From positions 29,455 to 93,454 of the forward strand of contig CAJTXO010000008.1 in NCBI GenBank assembly GCA_910583555.1: a stretch of 64,000 nt of DNA. The letters are read 5' to 3'. The position numbers and the translations under genes are program-made. Below are positions 35,253-43,893 of this stretch, one piece after another; position 1 is the stretch's first letter; each line of letters begins with the position of its first letter. Source of the DNA: an uncultured Eubacterium sp. Its GTDB lineage: Bacteria; Bacillota; Clostridia; Lachnospirales; Lachnospiraceae. The notes below the pieces were generated by a model. It made no database searches and was not told where the DNA came from. It saw only the letters and a list, made by a program, of their open reading frames with translations.

Positions 35253-35990
35253 TTACTCTTCCTCTGCGCCCTCTTCTTCCTCTTCAGCCGGGGCATCGGC
35301 AAACGTCTCACCCTGTTTTGCCTCGATCACGGCGTCCGCCATCTTTGACACGATCAGTTTTACGGCACGGATCGCGTCGTCATTACCAGGGATCACATAG
35401 TCCAGTTCTTCCGGATCGCAGTTCGTGTCCACGATACCGATCAGAGGAATACCGAGGATATGCGCTTCCTGGATACAGATCCTCTCTTTTTTCGGATCTA
35501 CTACGAAAATGGCGTCCGGCACATCTTTCATGTCCTTGATACCGCCGAGGTTCTTCTCCAGCTTTGCCCATTCTTTCTTTATATTGATAACTTCTTTTTT
35601 CGGAAGCACATCAAAGGTTCCGTCTTCCGACATTTTTTCAATCGCTTTCAGTCTCTTGATACGAGCCTGGATCGTCTTAAAATTTGTCAGCATACCGCCG
35701 AGCCATCTCTCATTGACATAGTACATGCCGCATCGCTCCGCCTCGTTGCGGATCGAATCCTGCGCCTGCTTCTTTGTACCGACAAACAAAATATTTCCGC
35801 CATCCGCGGCAATATCGCGGATCGCATTGTAAGCCTCATCCACTTTGCCTACCGACTTCTGCAGGTCAATGATATAAATACCATTTCTCTCCGTGTAAAT
35901 ATACTCCGCCATTTTCGGGTTCCATCTTCTCGTCTGATGCCCGAAATGAACTCCTGCTTCTAACAGCTGCTTCATTGAAATAACACTCAT
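35253..35990 (-). CDS. rpsB: Small ribosomal subunit protein uS2
   Basis: 245 residues. The start is the ATG behind GGAGG that opens MSVISMKQLLEAGVHFGHQTRRWNPKM; the frame extends five codons upstream but that region holds the ribosome-binding site. Typical S2 phrases include GTKKQAQDSI and RWLGGMLTNF. The tail is Glu-rich. It has a strong promoter and a leader of about 110 bases. Confidence 0.98.
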   Translation of the reverse strand: MSVISMKQLLEAGVHFGHQTRRWNPKMAEYIYTERNGIYIIDLQKSVGKVDEAYNAIRDIAADGGNILFVGTKKQAQDSIRNEAERCGMYYVNERWLGGMLTNFKTIQARIKRLKAIEKMSEDGTFDVLPKKEVINIKKEWAKLEKNLGGIKDMKDVPDAIFVVDPKKERICIQEAHILGIPLIGIVDTNCDPEELDYVIPGNDDAIRAVKLIVSKMADAVIEAKQGETFADAPAEEEEEGAEEE

Positions 35991-36105
35991 TTTCTTTCCC
36001 TCCATTTGGTTTTTCTTCCGAAAGCCTCATTTCTTTTCCAAAACCCCCGTCACCGGGAGCACCGCTGGAAAAATCAGCCTTCGTGTTTTTTCAACTCAAT
36101 TTGTA
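35991..36105 (-). promoter_or_regulatory. rpsB 5' leader with GC-rich hairpin potential
   Basis: The transcript from the predicted promoter has about 110 untranslated bases before rpsB. A GC-rich part near 36040-36065 can fold (CTCCC near GGGGG with a short loop). Leaders of ribosomal protein genes often bind the product for autoregulation; I cannot match this one to a known S2 leader. Confidence 0.35.
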
Positions 36106-36134
36106 ATTCTATCATAAATGCTCCTAAGATGCAA
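36106..36134 (-). promoter_or_regulatory. Predicted strong sigma-A promoter for rpsB-tsf
   Basis: TTGCAT (36129-36134) and TAGAAT (36106-36111) are 17 bases apart on the minus strand, with TG one base before the -10 box. It separates the translation genes from the fla/che operon end. Confidence 0.65.
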
Positions 36135-36162
36135 GCATTTTTTCCGACTTCTGTCACTTTTG

Positions 36163-36723
36163 TCAATTCTGCCGGGTAATGATCTTGGCGATCGTCTCGT
36201 AATCCGCCCCGTCCGGAATTTTATATTTACCGCTCCGAAGCTGTTTTCCGTATCCGTTTTTCTCGATATAATCATCAAAGGCGTCGGCATCATCAATAAT
36301 CCCCGCCTCTTCCATCTCCCTCGCCACCGAACTGGAGAGAAGGCCGCTCCTTACGACAAATGACTTCTTTCCCTCCTGATATTTGGAACCCTGGGAAATA
36401 TCTTTGCTGCTCTTATCCAACTTGTCTTTCGCTTCCTGATCCTTCTCATTTTTCTGGCTGACGGCCGCGCCGGACGCCGGTTTTTGTTTTTCCTGTTCCT
36501 GCTCTTTCTTCTCCTTTTCCTGATCTTTCGCCAGTTGTTCTGCCTGGTCTTTCTCCGGCCGCGCGATATCACCCGTCTCGTTTTCCGGAAAAACCATACC
36601 GAGTTCCTTTGCCTCTTTGATCACGCTGCCATCGTTTCGGTTGCTCCGGTATGCCATACATAAAATGAGGGCGGTCAGGACGATGCCTGTCCCCATCCCT
36701 CTGATAAACCATTTCGCCTTCAT
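36163..36723 (-). CDS. Membrane-anchored protein with an MltG N-terminal (LysM-like) domain only
   Basis: 186 residues. A membrane helix lies at about 8-25. A charged Lys/Glu/Gln linker follows (45-115). The last 65 residues (FVVRSGLLSSSVAREMEEAGIID, then YGKQLRSGKYKIPDG) match the small LysM-like domain found before the catalytic domain of endolytic transglycosylase MltG (YceG). The catalytic part is absent, so it may bind glycan or regulate wall growth. Its start overlaps the stop of the SwrB-like gene by four bases (ATGA), so the two are coupled. It is the last gene before rpsB. Confidence 0.78.
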   Translation of the reverse strand: MKAKWFIRGMGTGIVLTALILCMAYRSNRNDGSVIKEAKELGMVFPENETGDIARPEKDQAEQLAKDQEKEKKEQEQEKQKPASGAAVSQKNEKDQEAKDKLDKSSKDISQGSKYQEGKKSFVVRSGLLSSSVAREMEEAGIIDDADAFDDYIEKNGYGKQLRSGKYKIPDGADYETIAKIITRQN

Positions 36724-37520
36724 CGGTTCCCTCCATAAAGAGCAAGCGTGAGTTTCACCTCACCCTGCCCGACATTGAGCTCTTTTGATATTTCTACCAC
36801 GGATTTTCCCTGCTTGTACAGCTTCAGTACCTGATCATTGACATTTTTTCCGGACGGATCCTCTGCCGGAACCGCGGCCGCAGCCTGCCCCTGGCCGGAT
36901 GGCTGTTTTGCTGCCTTCTGCTGCGGACTGCGGACTGCTGTCTTTGTTTTGGCCGGATGGCTCTTAGCCAGACGTTCGAGTCCCGTAACAGGCGGATGTA
37001 CGCGTTCTTCCTCCTGCGGATGGACATCCCCGCCCGACTGCGGCTGAACCACTTCTTTTCCAGCTGGCTGCGTTTGCGCCTTCCCATGTGCCGACGCCTC
37101 TTCCTCCGGCTCCGGCACAGCCGCCGGTTTTTTCACAAGCGCATCTGGCTTTGCCGCCGCTTCCTTCCACTCTTCCTCTTTTTTCGTCAGCATATTATAC
37201 ATAAACACAACTTCTTCATGATTATGATTGATCTTCTCCAGCAGTTGACCGGAAAATTCGTCAAATTCCATAATTTTTTCATTACTCTTTCGGTTTAGGG
37301 TATCCGTCGTCTCAGCGAGTATATTTTCCTTTTCCTCCTCTAAGATCGACTGGATCCTCTCCCTGACGAGTTCTTCTTCTTTCTCTGTCCAGACATTTCG
37401 CGAAACATTTTCATCCTCTGAACGTTCCTCTTCTTCTGCTTTTTCCCTGTTTCCCAGAAAAAAGCTGCCGCAAATGCTGAGAAAACCAATCACAAGCAGT
37501 ATAACTTCTGTTGCAGTCAT
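36720..37520 (-). CDS. SwrB-like membrane protein with C-terminal helix-turn-helix motif
   Basis: 266 residues. An N-terminal membrane helix (4-20) is followed by an acidic coiled-coil part and a Pro/Gln/Lys-rich linker (about 125-220). The C-terminal 38 residues read VLKLYKQGKSVVEISKELNVGQGEVKLTLAL, an HTH-like motif as in DUF6115 proteins and at the end of B. subtilis SwrB (YlxL). SwrB promotes flagellar export-gate activation and is encoded between sigD and rpsB in Bacillus; here the gene lies between the same two genes. Homology by position and layout is good evidence, though the sequence is longer than SwrB (167). Confidence 0.7.
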   Translation of the reverse strand: MTATEVILLVIGFLSICGSFFLGNREKAEEEERSEDENVSRNVWTEKEEELVRERIQSILEEEKENILAETTDTLNRKSNEKIMEFDEFSGQLLEKINHNHEEVVFMYNMLTKKEEEWKEAAAKPDALVKKPAAVPEPEEEASAHGKAQTQPAGKEVVQPQSGGDVHPQEEERVHPPVTGLERLAKSHPAKTKTAVRSPQQKAAKQPSGQGQAAAAVPAEDPSGKNVNDQVLKLYKQGKSVVEISKELNVGQGEVKLTLALYGGNR

Positions 37521-37544
37521 TGTCCATTCATACCTTTCCTTGTT

Positions 37545-37847
37545 TTATATGGTAATGTCAAAACTACTGTCCGACCGCGGCGCTACCGGCGCCTCCTTCG
37601 TCTGCTTTTTCTTCTTCTTCCTGCCGCCGCTGTATTTTGCGGAACCAGAACCGTCAAAACTGTATTCCTCCGTCTCGCTTTTCGTTGTCTCGACCGTTCT
37701 CTGATTTTTCTGTTCCACGGACTTCTCAAAACTCATCGCCCCGCTCTCGCCCACATGCTGGAACTGGTGCTGCTCTTTTCCCACCAGACTGGATGCTTCC
37801 GCTGAACGCGGCGCCAGCGTAGACGCGTCAATTGCGCTGATCGACAT
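37545..37847 (-). CDS. Small hypothetical protein in the flagellar operon
   Basis: 100 residues from the ATG five bases behind GGTGG; another ATG four codons upstream is possible. No membrane segment. The C-terminal half is rich in Ser and Lys with a run of Lys (RKKKKKQ) and looks disordered. I do not recognise a family. It lies between fapA and the SwrB-like gene in the same direction. Confidence 0.6.
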   Translation of the reverse strand: MSISAIDASTLAPRSAEASSLVGKEQHQFQHVGESGAMSFEKSVEQKNQRTVETTKSETEEYSFDGSGSAKYSGGRKKKKKQTKEAPVAPRSDSSFDITI

Positions 37848-37881
37848 AACGACCACCATACCTTTCTTCTCAAATCAATCG

Positions 37882-39480
37882 TCAGATGCTGACGGACTTA
37901 ATATCCGCTCCCTCCCTGATAAACTTACATCTTGATATATTGTCATTGATGTTTCTGGACACATCTTTGATAATGATCTTCACTCCGGCGTTTACCGTAT
38001 TCTCCACACGTATGCCTACATGTTTGGCGGAGTCGATCACCTTCTGCAGAAATTCCCTCTGCGCCTCCATCTCACGTATATCCTGCGTCAATTTCGGTTT
38101 GGAAACCGCGGCCATCTTTAAATATCTCTCCTGCTGTCTCGTGAGCTCGTTTCCGCTCTTGATCGACCGCTTAATCGAGATCAGCACCATATCCATCTGC
38201 TCCAGTGCCTCGATCGACTGCTTCACTTTCTCACCCAGATCCATATGCATCTTCACCAGTTCAATATCCGACATGATCTCAACCGTCGTCTGGATCCCCA
38301 TCATCGAACCGAGCTGTGTCGCCGCAATATCCGTATAAGACTTCACATGTCCGCCATTGATCAATCCTTTTCTTCCCAGTATCGAAATCTTATCCTTCGC
38401 CTCAACATCGCTGTGCAATACAGCATCACACATGAGCGTACCGTTGCAGCGTACCATACTGTTCTCGATAAATTTCGCCGTGATATTTCCGACCGCATCC
38501 AGCTTCCCGCGCGACATGCCCTGCATTCCCCGCTTCAGCACGATATTTCCGCCGGCAATAAGCGTCGCGCCCTCCACGACACCGTTCACGATAATATCAT
38601 TTTCCGCTTTCACGACATATCCTGTATTGACATTTCCGACTATATTTACTGTGCCGTTGTACTCAATATCGCCCGTAGAAGCGTCTACATTTGCCGGAAC
38701 CTCGTATACATTCGACACCATGACCATATCATCGACGAGCGTGACATGGCCGGCAACCTGTGAGTACAGTTCGCACTTGTCCTCGGACAGTGTAATATTA
38801 CGTCCGAAACGGAGCACCCTCACTGTCACTTTATTTGGCGGCAGAGCCGCGCCGACGACATTGATACCCGCCTTCCCGCGGTCTGCCGGTGTAAGCGTAG
38901 CGAGCTTGTCACCGACCTCCACAGGCTTAATATTTCCCAATTGATGAAAGTCTACGCTACCATCTTCTTTTAATTTTGGCTTGGCTGTCGTATTGAGATC
39001 AAAATGATACTCGATCTTGGCATCGTGTCCCTGCACGGGCGGCGTTGCGACCGCTACTACATAATCTCTGCAGTATTCGGGATTTTTCAAAAACTGGTCT
39101 ATGATGTCCTGTCGGATCCCGTGCACGATCCCGGCCAGGTTCAGGTCGCTCAGTATGTCGTCCCTCGTCATCTTCTTCCCTTTGGACGACGGCGGATAAA
39201 ACCGCGCCACAGCCCGTTCTCCCTGATTTTCGATGTGTATCGCGCATCTGCCATCCTCCGGCAGCACATCTTTATTCAAAATAACAAATTCCGTTCGGAA
39301 ATCTTCCTTCGTCAAATACGCGTTCAGCCCCATGACGTCAAAATCACCAAAATTGATGAGTTCCATATACTTTATGACTTCGTCGATCGAAAACATCTCC
39401 CCGTCCTTCGAAGCCGGAAACACTTTGAGGGCCGTTTTATTTGTCTTATGTACTATTTGAAAATACGCATTTTTTCCCAT
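37882..39480 (-). CDS. FapA family (DUF342) protein
   Basis: 532 residues. After an N-terminal part of about 150 residues comes a parallel beta-helix made of short repeated strands (INVVGAALPPNKVT, GDIEYNGTVNIVGNVNTGYVVKAENDII, ATLIAGGNIVLKRGMQG), which defines DUF342/FapA. A coiled-coil region covers about 410-490. FapA in Vibrio links glucose-specific EIIA to the flagellar pole machinery and flagellar assembly; in clostridia the role is not settled. The gene directly follows sigD. Residues 300-380 resemble bactofilin in fold, as is usual for this family. Confidence 0.87.
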   Translation of the reverse strand: MGKNAYFQIVHKTNKTALKVFPASKDGEMFSIDEVIKYMELINFGDFDVMGLNAYLTKEDFRTEFVILNKDVLPEDGRCAIHIENQGERAVARFYPPSSKGKKMTRDDILSDLNLAGIVHGIRQDIIDQFLKNPEYCRDYVVAVATPPVQGHDAKIEYHFDLNTTAKPKLKEDGSVDFHQLGNIKPVEVGDKLATLTPADRGKAGINVVGAALPPNKVTVRVLRFGRNITLSEDKCELYSQVAGHVTLVDDMVMVSNVYEVPANVDASTGDIEYNGTVNIVGNVNTGYVVKAENDIIVNGVVEGATLIAGGNIVLKRGMQGMSRGKLDAVGNITAKFIENSMVRCNGTLMCDAVLHSDVEAKDKISILGRKGLINGGHVKSYTDIAATQLGSMMGIQTTVEIMSDIELVKMHMDLGEKVKQSIEALEQMDMVLISIKRSIKSGNELTRQQERYLKMAAVSKPKLTQDIREMEAQREFLQKVIDSAKHVGIRVENTVNAGVKIIIKDVSRNINDNISRCKFIREGADIKSVSI

Positions 39481-39521
39481 ACCTTTATCTCCTTCCGACC
39501 AAACGTAGTAAATGAATCTGA

Positions 39522-39548
39522 TTACCGCTTACTATCAAAACAAATTTA
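39522..39548 (-). promoter_or_regulatory. Weak candidate SigD (sigma-28) promoter before fapA
   Basis: TAAA (39545-39548) is followed after 15 bases by AGCGGTAA (39522-39529), which matches the sigma-28 -10 element GCCGATAA at five of eight positions. It overlaps the end of sigD. The match is too loose to be sure. Confidence 0.22.
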
Positions 39549-40308
39549 ATAACTCAACCGAATCTCCGATCTGCGCCCGGATCTTCGACAGTGCTTTCGT
39601 ATGAAGCTGGGATACACGGGACTCCGAAACAGACAGGACTACACTAATCTCTTTGAGCGTCATATCTTCATAGTAATACAGCGTAATGACACTTCTTTCC
39701 TTCTCGGTCAGTTTTTTCAAAGCCTCTGCCAGCATCTTCTTCAGTTCCTGCTTTTCCACCGCCTGTTCCGGCTGTTCAAACCGGCGCGCCCCGCCGGTTT
39801 CCATTCTCGCGTCGCCACCCTGTTCCAGATAATCATCCAATGAAACCAAATTCGTAAACTGCGCTTCGTTCTTCCATCCATCGTACTCTTCTACAGTAAT
39901 ATCCAATTCTGCTGCTATTTCCTCATTCGTAGCCGGCCGGCCCAGTTCCGACTCCAGCTTCGCGCATGCCTGGTCCATCTGACGCTGGCGCTGGCGGAGC
40001 GTTCTCGGGATCCAGTCCATTTTTCGGATCTGGTCAAGAATTGAACCCCGGATCCGCAGGCTGGCATACGTTTCAAATTTCACATTCTTATCAAGGTTGA
40101 ATTTATCTATGGCATCAATGAGTCCGAAAATTCCATATCCAACCAGATCATCATATTCTACCGTATAACCCAAATACATACCCATTCGCCCGGCAACGAG
40201 GTTCACCAGGTTCACGTATTCGAGAATGAGCTGTTCCCGAATCTCTGCACTTTTGGTCTTCATGTATTTGTCCCATAACTTTCTCTTTTCCGATTCATTC
40301 AAAGCCAT
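39535..40308 (-). CDS. sigD: RNA polymerase sigma factor SigD/FliA/WhiG family (sigma-28)
   Basis: 257 residues, with the ATG six bases behind AAGGA. Region 2 is seen as YGIFGLIDAIDKFNLDKNVKFETYASLRIRGSILDQIRKMDW, region 3 as RQRQMDQACAKLE, and region 4 as ERSVITLYYYEDMTLKEISVVLSVSESRVSQLHTKAL. It should direct late flagellar genes such as flagellin and motility functions. It lies after cheD and before fapA, the conserved place in the fla/che operon. No anti-sigma FlgM gene is in the window. Confidence 0.96.
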   Translation of the reverse strand: MALNESEKRKLWDKYMKTKSAEIREQLILEYVNLVNLVAGRMGMYLGYTVEYDDLVGYGIFGLIDAIDKFNLDKNVKFETYASLRIRGSILDQIRKMDWIPRTLRQRQRQMDQACAKLESELGRPATNEEIAAELDITVEEYDGWKNEAQFTNLVSLDDYLEQGGDARMETGGARRFEQPEQAVEKQELKKMLAEALKKLTEKERSVITLYYYEDMTLKEISVVLSVSESRVSQLHTKALSKIRAQIGDSVELLNLF

Positions 40309-40349
40309 ATACATTCCTTCCTCGCATCCTTGATCCGTCAGTTGCCGTC

Positions 40350-40688
40350 TTACCAGTCACTATCCATTTCCTGATCCTGCTGTTCCGCTTCGGCCTTCTC
40401 TTCCTTCGCCCTCAGTTCCTCGGCCGCTTTCAGCGCCGCTTCTTCCAGCCGTCTCGCCTCTTCCTCGGCCTCTCTTCGCTCCTGCTCCGCCTTCACCATA
40501 GCCTCATGTTCCGCGACAACTTTTCCTACGACCTGGGCCGCGATCTGCCCGATGATATAAAACAGGATGAGTACGATCACCAGTACAACGAGACTATACG
40601 TAACCGGCCATCCCTGGACAATACTCATAATACAACACACAAGTCCTGCCAGCAGCATAACAAAGGCAGGAATAAATCGATACTTCAT
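40350..40688 (-). CDS. Small membrane protein with charged coiled-coil tail
   Basis: 112 residues. Two membrane helices lie at about 5-22 and 31-50. The tail from residue 55 on is a Glu/Ala/Lys/Arg-rich helix ending in acidic residues (EAEEEARRLEEAALKAAEEL). I do not recognise a named family. It lies between cheD and sigD, with a 112-base gap upstream that can form an ACAGAAC/GTTCTGT stem (40706-40712 with 40733-40739). A role in motility or sigma control is suggested only by position. Confidence 0.7.
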   Translation of the reverse strand: MKYRFIPAFVMLLAGLVCCIMSIVQGWPVTYSLVVLVIVLILFYIIGQIAAQVVGKVVAEHEAMVKAEQERREAEEEARRLEEAALKAAEELRAKEEKAEAEQQDQEMDSDW

Positions 40689-40800
40689 CTTTCCCTCATT
40701 TCCGCACAGAACGCCAACCCTTCTGTACTCATGTTCTGTCGCTCTTCCTATTTTCTTTGCTTATCCTATCATTTCGCAACCTGTTCCTCATCCCAAAACG

Positions 40801-41286
40801 TCATATGACAGAATCCCCGACCCCGACTGACTTGATAAACAACTCTCCGGTCACGGTATCAAACTCGATCGTCCGTCCGTAATTGCTCCCCACGTCCTCG
40901 GCAATGATCGGAATGTTCCAGTCTCCCAGTACTTTCCGCACGGCTTCCACATTCTGCTTTCCGATATTTAAAAAATCGGTATTGGATTTGTGGATGAACA
41001 TCCTCGCCCCGCCCGCGATCTTCGCGATCATGCGCGACTGCTGCGCGCCCGCGCGGAGCAGGTCATTCAGCATATCCTGGAGACACGTATCCGCGAATTT
41101 CATGCGATTCGAATTTTTCGAGAGCCTTGAACTGTCCGGCATCATCACATGAGCCATCCCGCAGATCTTAATTGTATGGTCATATAACACAACCCCTAGA
41201 CAGGAACCGAGCCCAAGGGTTGATATTTTCTGCGGGGAACGGCAGAGTTTGTAGTCCGCCATCCCCACATGTACTATTTCACTCAT
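40801..41286 (-). CDS. cheD: Chemoreceptor glutamine deamidase CheD
   Basis: 161 residues. It deamidates receptor glutamines and in Bacillus is held by CheC. The catalytic Cys is in the conserved segment STLGLGSCLGVVLYD (near residue 30) and the His in GMAHVMMP. Phrases KIAGGARMF and DVGSNYGRTI are typical. The start overlaps the cheW stop (ATGA), so the two are coupled. There is no cheC gene next to it, unlike in Bacillus. Confidence 0.96.
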   Translation of the reverse strand: MSEIVHVGMADYKLCRSPQKISTLGLGSCLGVVLYDHTIKICGMAHVMMPDSSRLSKNSNRMKFADTCLQDMLNDLLRAGAQQSRMIAKIAGGARMFIHKSNTDFLNIGKQNVEAVRKVLGDWNIPIIAEDVGSNYGRTIEFDTVTGELFIKSVGVGDSVI

Positions 41287-41747
41287 ACTGACTTTGTATC
41301 TCCCACCACATTTTCTATATTCAGCAAAGAAATAAGGTTATCGCCGTTTTTTCCAATACCGGCAAGGTACGCCGCATTTTTTTCGTCCAGCTTAAATGAC
41401 GGCGTCTCGATCGTATTCGGGTCAAGGTTTACAACTTCACGGACCTCGTCAACCACAACTCCGACCAGTGACTGATCCTCGAGTTTCAAAATAATGATCC
41501 TCGTGGCGCCGGCGTAAACGTCCGCCTCCAGCCCGAACCGTTTTCGAAGGCTCATGACAGGCACTACCTCGCCGCGGAGATTGATCACGCCCACATAATA
41601 GGGCTGGGATTTCGGCACCCGCGTAATCCTCTGCATGCGCACGATGTTGTCAACATAACCGATATTGATCCCATACTGTTCATCCCCAATACGGATCACT
41701 ATATACTGAATTTCATCCACCACTGCTTCGTTCATCATTCCATCCAT
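41283..41747 (-). CDS. cheW: Chemotaxis coupling protein CheW
   Basis: 154 residues, a single CheW domain that joins receptors to CheA. Typical parts are GDEQYGINIGYVDNI, GVINLRGEVVPVMSLRKRFGL and VVDEVREVVNLDPNTIE. AGAGGT lies six bases before the ATG. It follows cheA by 15 bases and overlaps cheD. Confidence 0.97.
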   Translation of the reverse strand: MDGMMNEAVVDEIQYIVIRIGDEQYGINIGYVDNIVRMQRITRVPKSQPYYVGVINLRGEVVPVMSLRKRFGLEADVYAGATRIIILKLEDQSLVGVVVDEVREVVNLDPNTIETPSFKLDEKNAAYLAGIGKNGDNLISLLNIENVVGDTKSV

Positions 41748-41762
41748 CGGCTTACCTCTTTT

Positions 41763-43868
41763 CTAGATTAATGTATTCGTATCAAGTATGAGTGCCACTT
41801 CCCCATCACCTAAGATCGTCGCACCACTAAACAGTTTCGCATTCGTAATATGACGTCCCATCGACTTGATAACGGTTTCCTGCTGCCCCAAAAGCTTATC
41901 AACCGCAAGACCGATCCTCTGGTCACCCTTTTTCACAACAACGATGATCTCTGAATCGTCTTCGCTGCTCTTCTCATAATCTTCCATCTCAAGAACTTCG
42001 CTCATCCGTATGATCGGAATGACACTGCCGCGCAGATGGATGACTTCTTTGGACTGAACAAGCTTGATCTCATTCTGCATCACATCCTCGATCGTGTCCA
42101 CATTACCGAGAGGGATCGCGTATTTCTCATCGCCCACTTCCACCATGAGCGCCTGTATGATCGCCAGTGTGAGCGGAAGCTGGATCGCGAACGTACTTCC
42201 CTGCCCTTTGACGGACCTCGCCTCGATACTTCCGCCGAGCGACTCGATCTTTGTCTTCACGACATCAAGTCCGACGCCGCGGCCCGAAATATCGGAAATC
42301 TGATCTGCCGTAGAGAAACTCGGGCGGAACAAAAGATCAATAAAATCCTTGTCGCTCATCGTTTCTGCCTGCTGCTCTGTGATCGTCCCGCGCTCCAGCG
42401 CTTTATTTTTTACTTTTTCCGTATCGATCCCGGCACCGTCGTCGCGCACTTCGATCGTTACGTTATTTCCATCCTGATACGCATCCAGGAAAATGGAACC
42501 AACTTCCGGTTTCCCTAAGCGGACACGCTCCGCGTTGCTCTCAAGGCCGTGGTCAGCCGAATTTCGGAGCAGATGCATCAGCGGATCGCCGAGTTCGTCG
42601 ATCACGGTACGGTCTAACTCCGTATCCTCACCGGACATGTACAATTCCATCTTTTTATCCAGTTTGCGGTTCAGGTCACGGATCATACGCGGGAAGCGGT
42701 TTACGACGCTCTCGATCGGCACCATCCTCACTTTCATCACGGATTCGTGCAGGTTCGTCGTCACGCGCTCCAGATACTCAATGTTCTCATGAAATGCCTG
42801 GCTGCGCCCCTCATTGGAATCCTCACCGGATTCTCTCGCCGCGTCGGAAGAAGATACCGACACGAGTGCGTTTTTCGCAATGATCAACTCGCTCACAAGG
42901 TTCATCAGCACATCAAGTTTATCAATATCAACACGCACGGAACGGCTCGTCACCTTTCCTTTGGCCGCTGCGGCCGGCGGTGTCTGGGCAGCCTTTTTCG
43001 GCTCAGCCTTCTCCGGTGCCTGTTTTGGTGACTCTTCCTTCTTTTCTTCCTTCGGCAGAGCCCCTGCCTCGTACTGGAAATCTTCCACACACACCGCTGC
43101 GATCTCAGACACGCTCATGATCAGTTTTTTAACTTCTTCCTTACTCTCTTCTGTCGCCAGGATCCAGCTGAAATCCAGGTCAAACTCCTCATCCTCGATC
43201 TGCTCGGTCGTCGGGAGCGACTTGATCAGTTCTCCCTTACTCTCCACGGCCTTAAATACCAGAAAGGCCCGTGCTGCTTTCAGAACACACGATTCCTGAA
43301 GATATACCGTGACGCCGAATACGTTTTGTCCGTCCTTTTTCGCCTTTTCCATCGAACCGATCTCGTACTCGGAAACAGGGATCCTCTCGAATTTATTTTC
43401 CCACTTCTGTGAATCCGACCCGGAAGAGGATGGTTTTTCGGCTTTCGGCGCGCTCTCTTCTTTCTTTTCCCCGCCGCCGTTCGTCTCCTCGTCGATCACC
43501 TCATTCAGGTCATGGATGATATCCTCATTGTCCTCCGTGCCTTCGCTTCCCGTCTGCAGGATGACGTCAAGATACGACTCCAGGGCATCCAGGCCGCGGA
43601 ACATAATATCAACCAGCTTCGCGTTGGCTTTCATATTGCCGTTGCGGATTTCCTGAAATACATTTTCCAGATCATGCGTCAGCCTCTGCATCCTCGCAAA
43701 CCCCATCGTGCCCGCCATTCCCTTCAGCGTATGGGCCGCGCGGAAGATCTCATTGATCGTATCGTCATTTTCCGGATCCTTTTCAAGATCTAATATGTGT
43801 TCATTCAAACTCTGTAAATGTTCTTTTGTTTCATCGATAAATAGTTCTAAATATTGACTGGTATCCAT
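41763..43868 (-). CDS. cheA: Chemotaxis sensor kinase CheA
   Basis: 701 residues with the full five-domain layout: Hpt domain with His46 (AAHTLKG), CheY-binding region (about 165-275), a Pro/Ala/Lys linker, dimerisation helices (about 305-400), GHKL ATPase (N box HLLRNSADHGLE, G boxes DDGAGID and SGRGVGLDVV), and a C-terminal CheW-like domain. It phosphorylates CheY, CheB and CheV. GGAGG precedes the ATG. It sits between cheB and cheW. Confidence 0.97.
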   Translation of the reverse strand: MDTSQYLELFIDETKEHLQSLNEHILDLEKDPENDDTINEIFRAAHTLKGMAGTMGFARMQRLTHDLENVFQEIRNGNMKANAKLVDIMFRGLDALESYLDVILQTGSEGTEDNEDIIHDLNEVIDEETNGGGEKKEESAPKAEKPSSSGSDSQKWENKFERIPVSEYEIGSMEKAKKDGQNVFGVTVYLQESCVLKAARAFLVFKAVESKGELIKSLPTTEQIEDEEFDLDFSWILATEESKEEVKKLIMSVSEIAAVCVEDFQYEAGALPKEEKKEESPKQAPEKAEPKKAAQTPPAAAAKGKVTSRSVRVDIDKLDVLMNLVSELIIAKNALVSVSSSDAARESGEDSNEGRSQAFHENIEYLERVTTNLHESVMKVRMVPIESVVNRFPRMIRDLNRKLDKKMELYMSGEDTELDRTVIDELGDPLMHLLRNSADHGLESNAERVRLGKPEVGSIFLDAYQDGNNVTIEVRDDGAGIDTEKVKNKALERGTITEQQAETMSDKDFIDLLFRPSFSTADQISDISGRGVGLDVVKTKIESLGGSIEARSVKGQGSTFAIQLPLTLAIIQALMVEVGDEKYAIPLGNVDTIEDVMQNEIKLVQSKEVIHLRGSVIPIIRMSEVLEMEDYEKSSEDDSEIIVVVKKGDQRIGLAVDKLLGQQETVIKSMGRHITNAKLFSGATILGDGEVALILDTNTLI

Positions 43869-43893
43869 CCTTATCCTCCATTCTATAGTATTC

